A stretch of 52,923 bases of DNA from Cellulomonas gelida (GTDB lineage Bacteria; Actinomycetota; Actinomycetes; Actinomycetales; Cellulomonadaceae). The stretch covers positions 1-52,923 of the forward strand of contig NZ_BJLQ01000025.1 of NCBI RefSeq assembly GCF_006538725.1. The letters run 5' to 3'. Made by a program: the position numbers and the translations under genes. Each line of letters starts with the position of its first letter. Within the stretch, counting starts at the first letter, position 1. The notes under the pieces were generated by a model. That model searched no databases. It was given only the letters and a program-made list of their open reading frames with translations, and was not told the DNA's origin. Shown piece after piece: positions 52,801 through 52,923 of the stretch.

Positions 52801-52923
52801 GCGTGGCCGTGCCGCGTCGGCGTTCGTGACCATCCGTCCGGCCGCTTGGACGTCGGGCGTGACGCGCACGCGCACGGTCTGCGGCGCGAGCCGGTCGCGG
52901 ACGCTGCCGGGGCGGCGGGCGCC
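49861..52923 (-). CDS. Ala/Pro/Ser-rich protein with Pvc6-sized helical C-terminus, N-terminus beyond window
   Basis: The frame is open from the right window edge to 49861 (about 1020 residues visible). About 950 residues are disordered and rich in Ala, Pro, Ser, Thr, Arg, with three blocks of pentapeptide repeats. The last 55 residues (EETIAEIARTVEERLVARLETWRREELDDHVLRLVERRLEEETERR) are strongly helical and charged. In PVC-type operons the gene before the LysM protein (pvc6) encodes only a small protein of about this size. A strong ribosome site in front of Met at 50085 would yield a 74-residue short form. Two readings are possible: a true fusion, or a small gene whose upstream frame is fortuitously open. 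The regular in-frame amino-acid repeats favour coding. Confidence 0.6.
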   Translation of the reverse strand, partial: GARRPGSVRDRLAPQTVRVRVTPDVQAAGRMVTNADAARPRSAARMPARPPGDARSQPGNVPGSGPSSSPAVATGPADRTPAVATTSPAPVRRSLASPGSDVTSAPGPVSALRPAGRFLRRRARAAAVTDARVARAQPAVRAPDAAPARPGGAPVLRTTSQPKSQPTSAVAPARPRVPSSAAASPTPSAPAVASPSTASASSASVSSSPGSSSPGSSSPGAGASSGAHVAVGGPAPVSALPRALGADRAIGGDALPGATRRGLLGPVRRMLAGRGSQLRRPATPIPGNPTAAARRMVAPAPNASRGLAADQPIGAGARVSSDRPSPATSAAPSASTAVPTPAAATSRTSTASAATAATSSTQASPAASTVRRWTAPSGAIPAPGVAAASHDVAQPGPVAQPGSTARGGSATHHGSAAHHGQAAQDGSAVQDGSAVQDGSAGASTPSAARGVGGLPGGGHRRVGHRPGWIDDSRRGLGLEPAVLRRATRWSGAQPGRTARTDAPVARRAQAPAPPAASALHGLPRDAAPAALRRSVSTSAPRATAPTAPQPAVGSTSAATPVSGRVGSGTSASADQHATSGVPSPRTGSATAGATPSATSSSTAQPSAARLSPAQPSTAQPSPAQPSTAQPSPAQPSTGQLSAGQPSAARPAARPAAGAAAPAASVPVRRAYAGGRDVDWSAIASPAAWEPAATPRRGPGHTVALLAPVPVNPATGMSAGAPVAAPASGALAARPSAPVATTVRRSITTTNGTTGTTGTQQRPGSTSHRPGPRSPVRRAGEPGAWRPTGHASAAPPAAWSPTTSSSLSPPRAASSAAPSSAAPSSGPWGGGSSLSASALAAEALASSPLAARGPAPVAPSTAAGAPALPAAWAVLPPRTVVRRTPTTAAPAAPRAWQRGSVPGRTGGAPPVLPAATTTPRAWTPASPSGARGTTTIGGSRPDSTGGPMDLFAPAPPAAALTAPGASEETIAEIARTVEERLVARLETWRREELDDHVLRLVERRLEEETERRSWRRGSEVF
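50083..50096 (-). promoter_or_regulatory. Internal ribosome binding site and ATG inside the Ala/Pro/Ser-rich gene
   Basis: On the minus strand AGGAGGG-CCC-ATG gives a near-consensus Shine-Dalgarno sequence in front of an in-frame ATG (50085-50083). Initiation here would make a 74-residue protein MDLFAPAPPAAALTAPG... containing the whole helical C-terminus and nothing of the disordered region. Confidence 0.65.
50980..51123 (-). repeat. 15-bp minisatellite encoding (S-P/T-A-Q-P) repeats
   Basis: About nine units of roughly CCGTCCACCGCACAG on the minus strand encode QPSTAQPSPAQPSTAQPSP-type sequence in the disordered region; adjacent pairs of units are identical, a sign of recent expansion. Confidence 0.85.
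51605..51702 (-). repeat. 15-bp minisatellite encoding (H/Q-D/H-G-S-A) repeats
   Basis: Six to seven units encode ATHHGSAAHHGQAAQDGSAVQDGSAVQDGSAG. The unit differs from the other two repeat blocks in the same gene. Confidence 0.85.
52264..52312 (-). repeat. 15-bp minisatellite encoding SSPGS repeats
   Basis: Three nearly perfect copies of GTCCAGCCCGGGGTC-type sequence on the minus strand encode SSPGSSSPGSSSPGA, a third independent repeat block in this gene. Confidence 0.85.

Overview
The window is very GC-rich actinobacterial DNA. Its housekeeping content (an IdeR/DtxR regulator with the canonical metal ligands, actinobacterial-type SerC, a c-di-AMP riboswitch in front of an NlpC/P60 endopeptidase, a DUF222/HNH '13E12' gene under a perfect actinobacterial LexA box, GTG starts and leaderless-looking genes) suggests a Cellulomonas-like member of the Micrococcales. 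The genus is an inference from gene style, not from a marker sequence.

Positions 1-20000 are ordinary chromosome. In order they hold: an SOS-controlled DUF222/HNH gene cut by the window edge; rmlA; an NCS2 purine permease; ugd; a marR-MFS efflux pair behind its own palindrome; a wall-associated secreted protein; serC; dtxR; the riboswitch-NlpC/P60 unit; an HNH nuclease; a double-domain universal stress protein; an Lrp/AsnC regulator; a membrane-anchored CAP-domain protein; ddaH-rocD for arginine/ornithine degradation behind a palindrome of Lrp type; an aldo/keto reductase; an EcsC-like protein; and an OsmC protein.

From about 20.5 kb to beyond the right edge the window holds a contractile injection system (eCIS/CIS, the phage-tail-like machines related to PVC, Afp and the Streptomyces CIS). 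Leftward genes include the AAA+ ATPase, a DUF4157 protein with an HEXXH motif and a small YbjN-like protein overlapping its stop codon. A DUF4280 PAAR-like tip gene lies further left on the plus strand. Rightward from 28.66 kb runs the DUF4255 cap/adaptor gene followed by three genes for single-pass membrane proteins of one architecture (737, 839 and 2022 aa). From the right edge leftwards runs a tightly overlapping baseplate operon: an Ala/Pro/Ser-rich protein ending in a Pvc6-sized helical segment, a LysM tube-initiator protein, a VgrG-like spike, gp25, gpJ, gpI, and a tail-anchored double zinc-ribbon protein. Sheath and tube genes are not in the window and would be expected just past the right edge.

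Where the two converging CIS operons meet (40.1-44.1 kb) there is an insertion-prone patch: a hipBA toxin-antitoxin operon, a truncated Rhs/polymorphic-toxin gene carrying two single-base homopolymer frameshifts with a likely immunity gene, and a 99-bp direct repeat that duplicates the membrane-anchor end of the zinc-ribbon gene.

The most interesting observations are: (1) the three tandem stalk proteins, translationally linked to the cap gene, with cytoplasmic Ig-like heads and large extracellular repeat regions, which look like a membrane-docking or cell-surface apparatus for the CIS; (2) a 25-bp promoter-proximal palindromic element, 23/25 identical and in the same orientation, in front of both the DUF4157 gene and the cap-stalk operon, which looks like a cluster-specific regulatory site; (3) the in-frame fusion of a more than 900-residue disordered region to a small baseplate protein, with a strong internal ribosome binding site that could give a short isoform; and (4) a second possible membrane tether in the tail-anchored zinc-ribbon protein.
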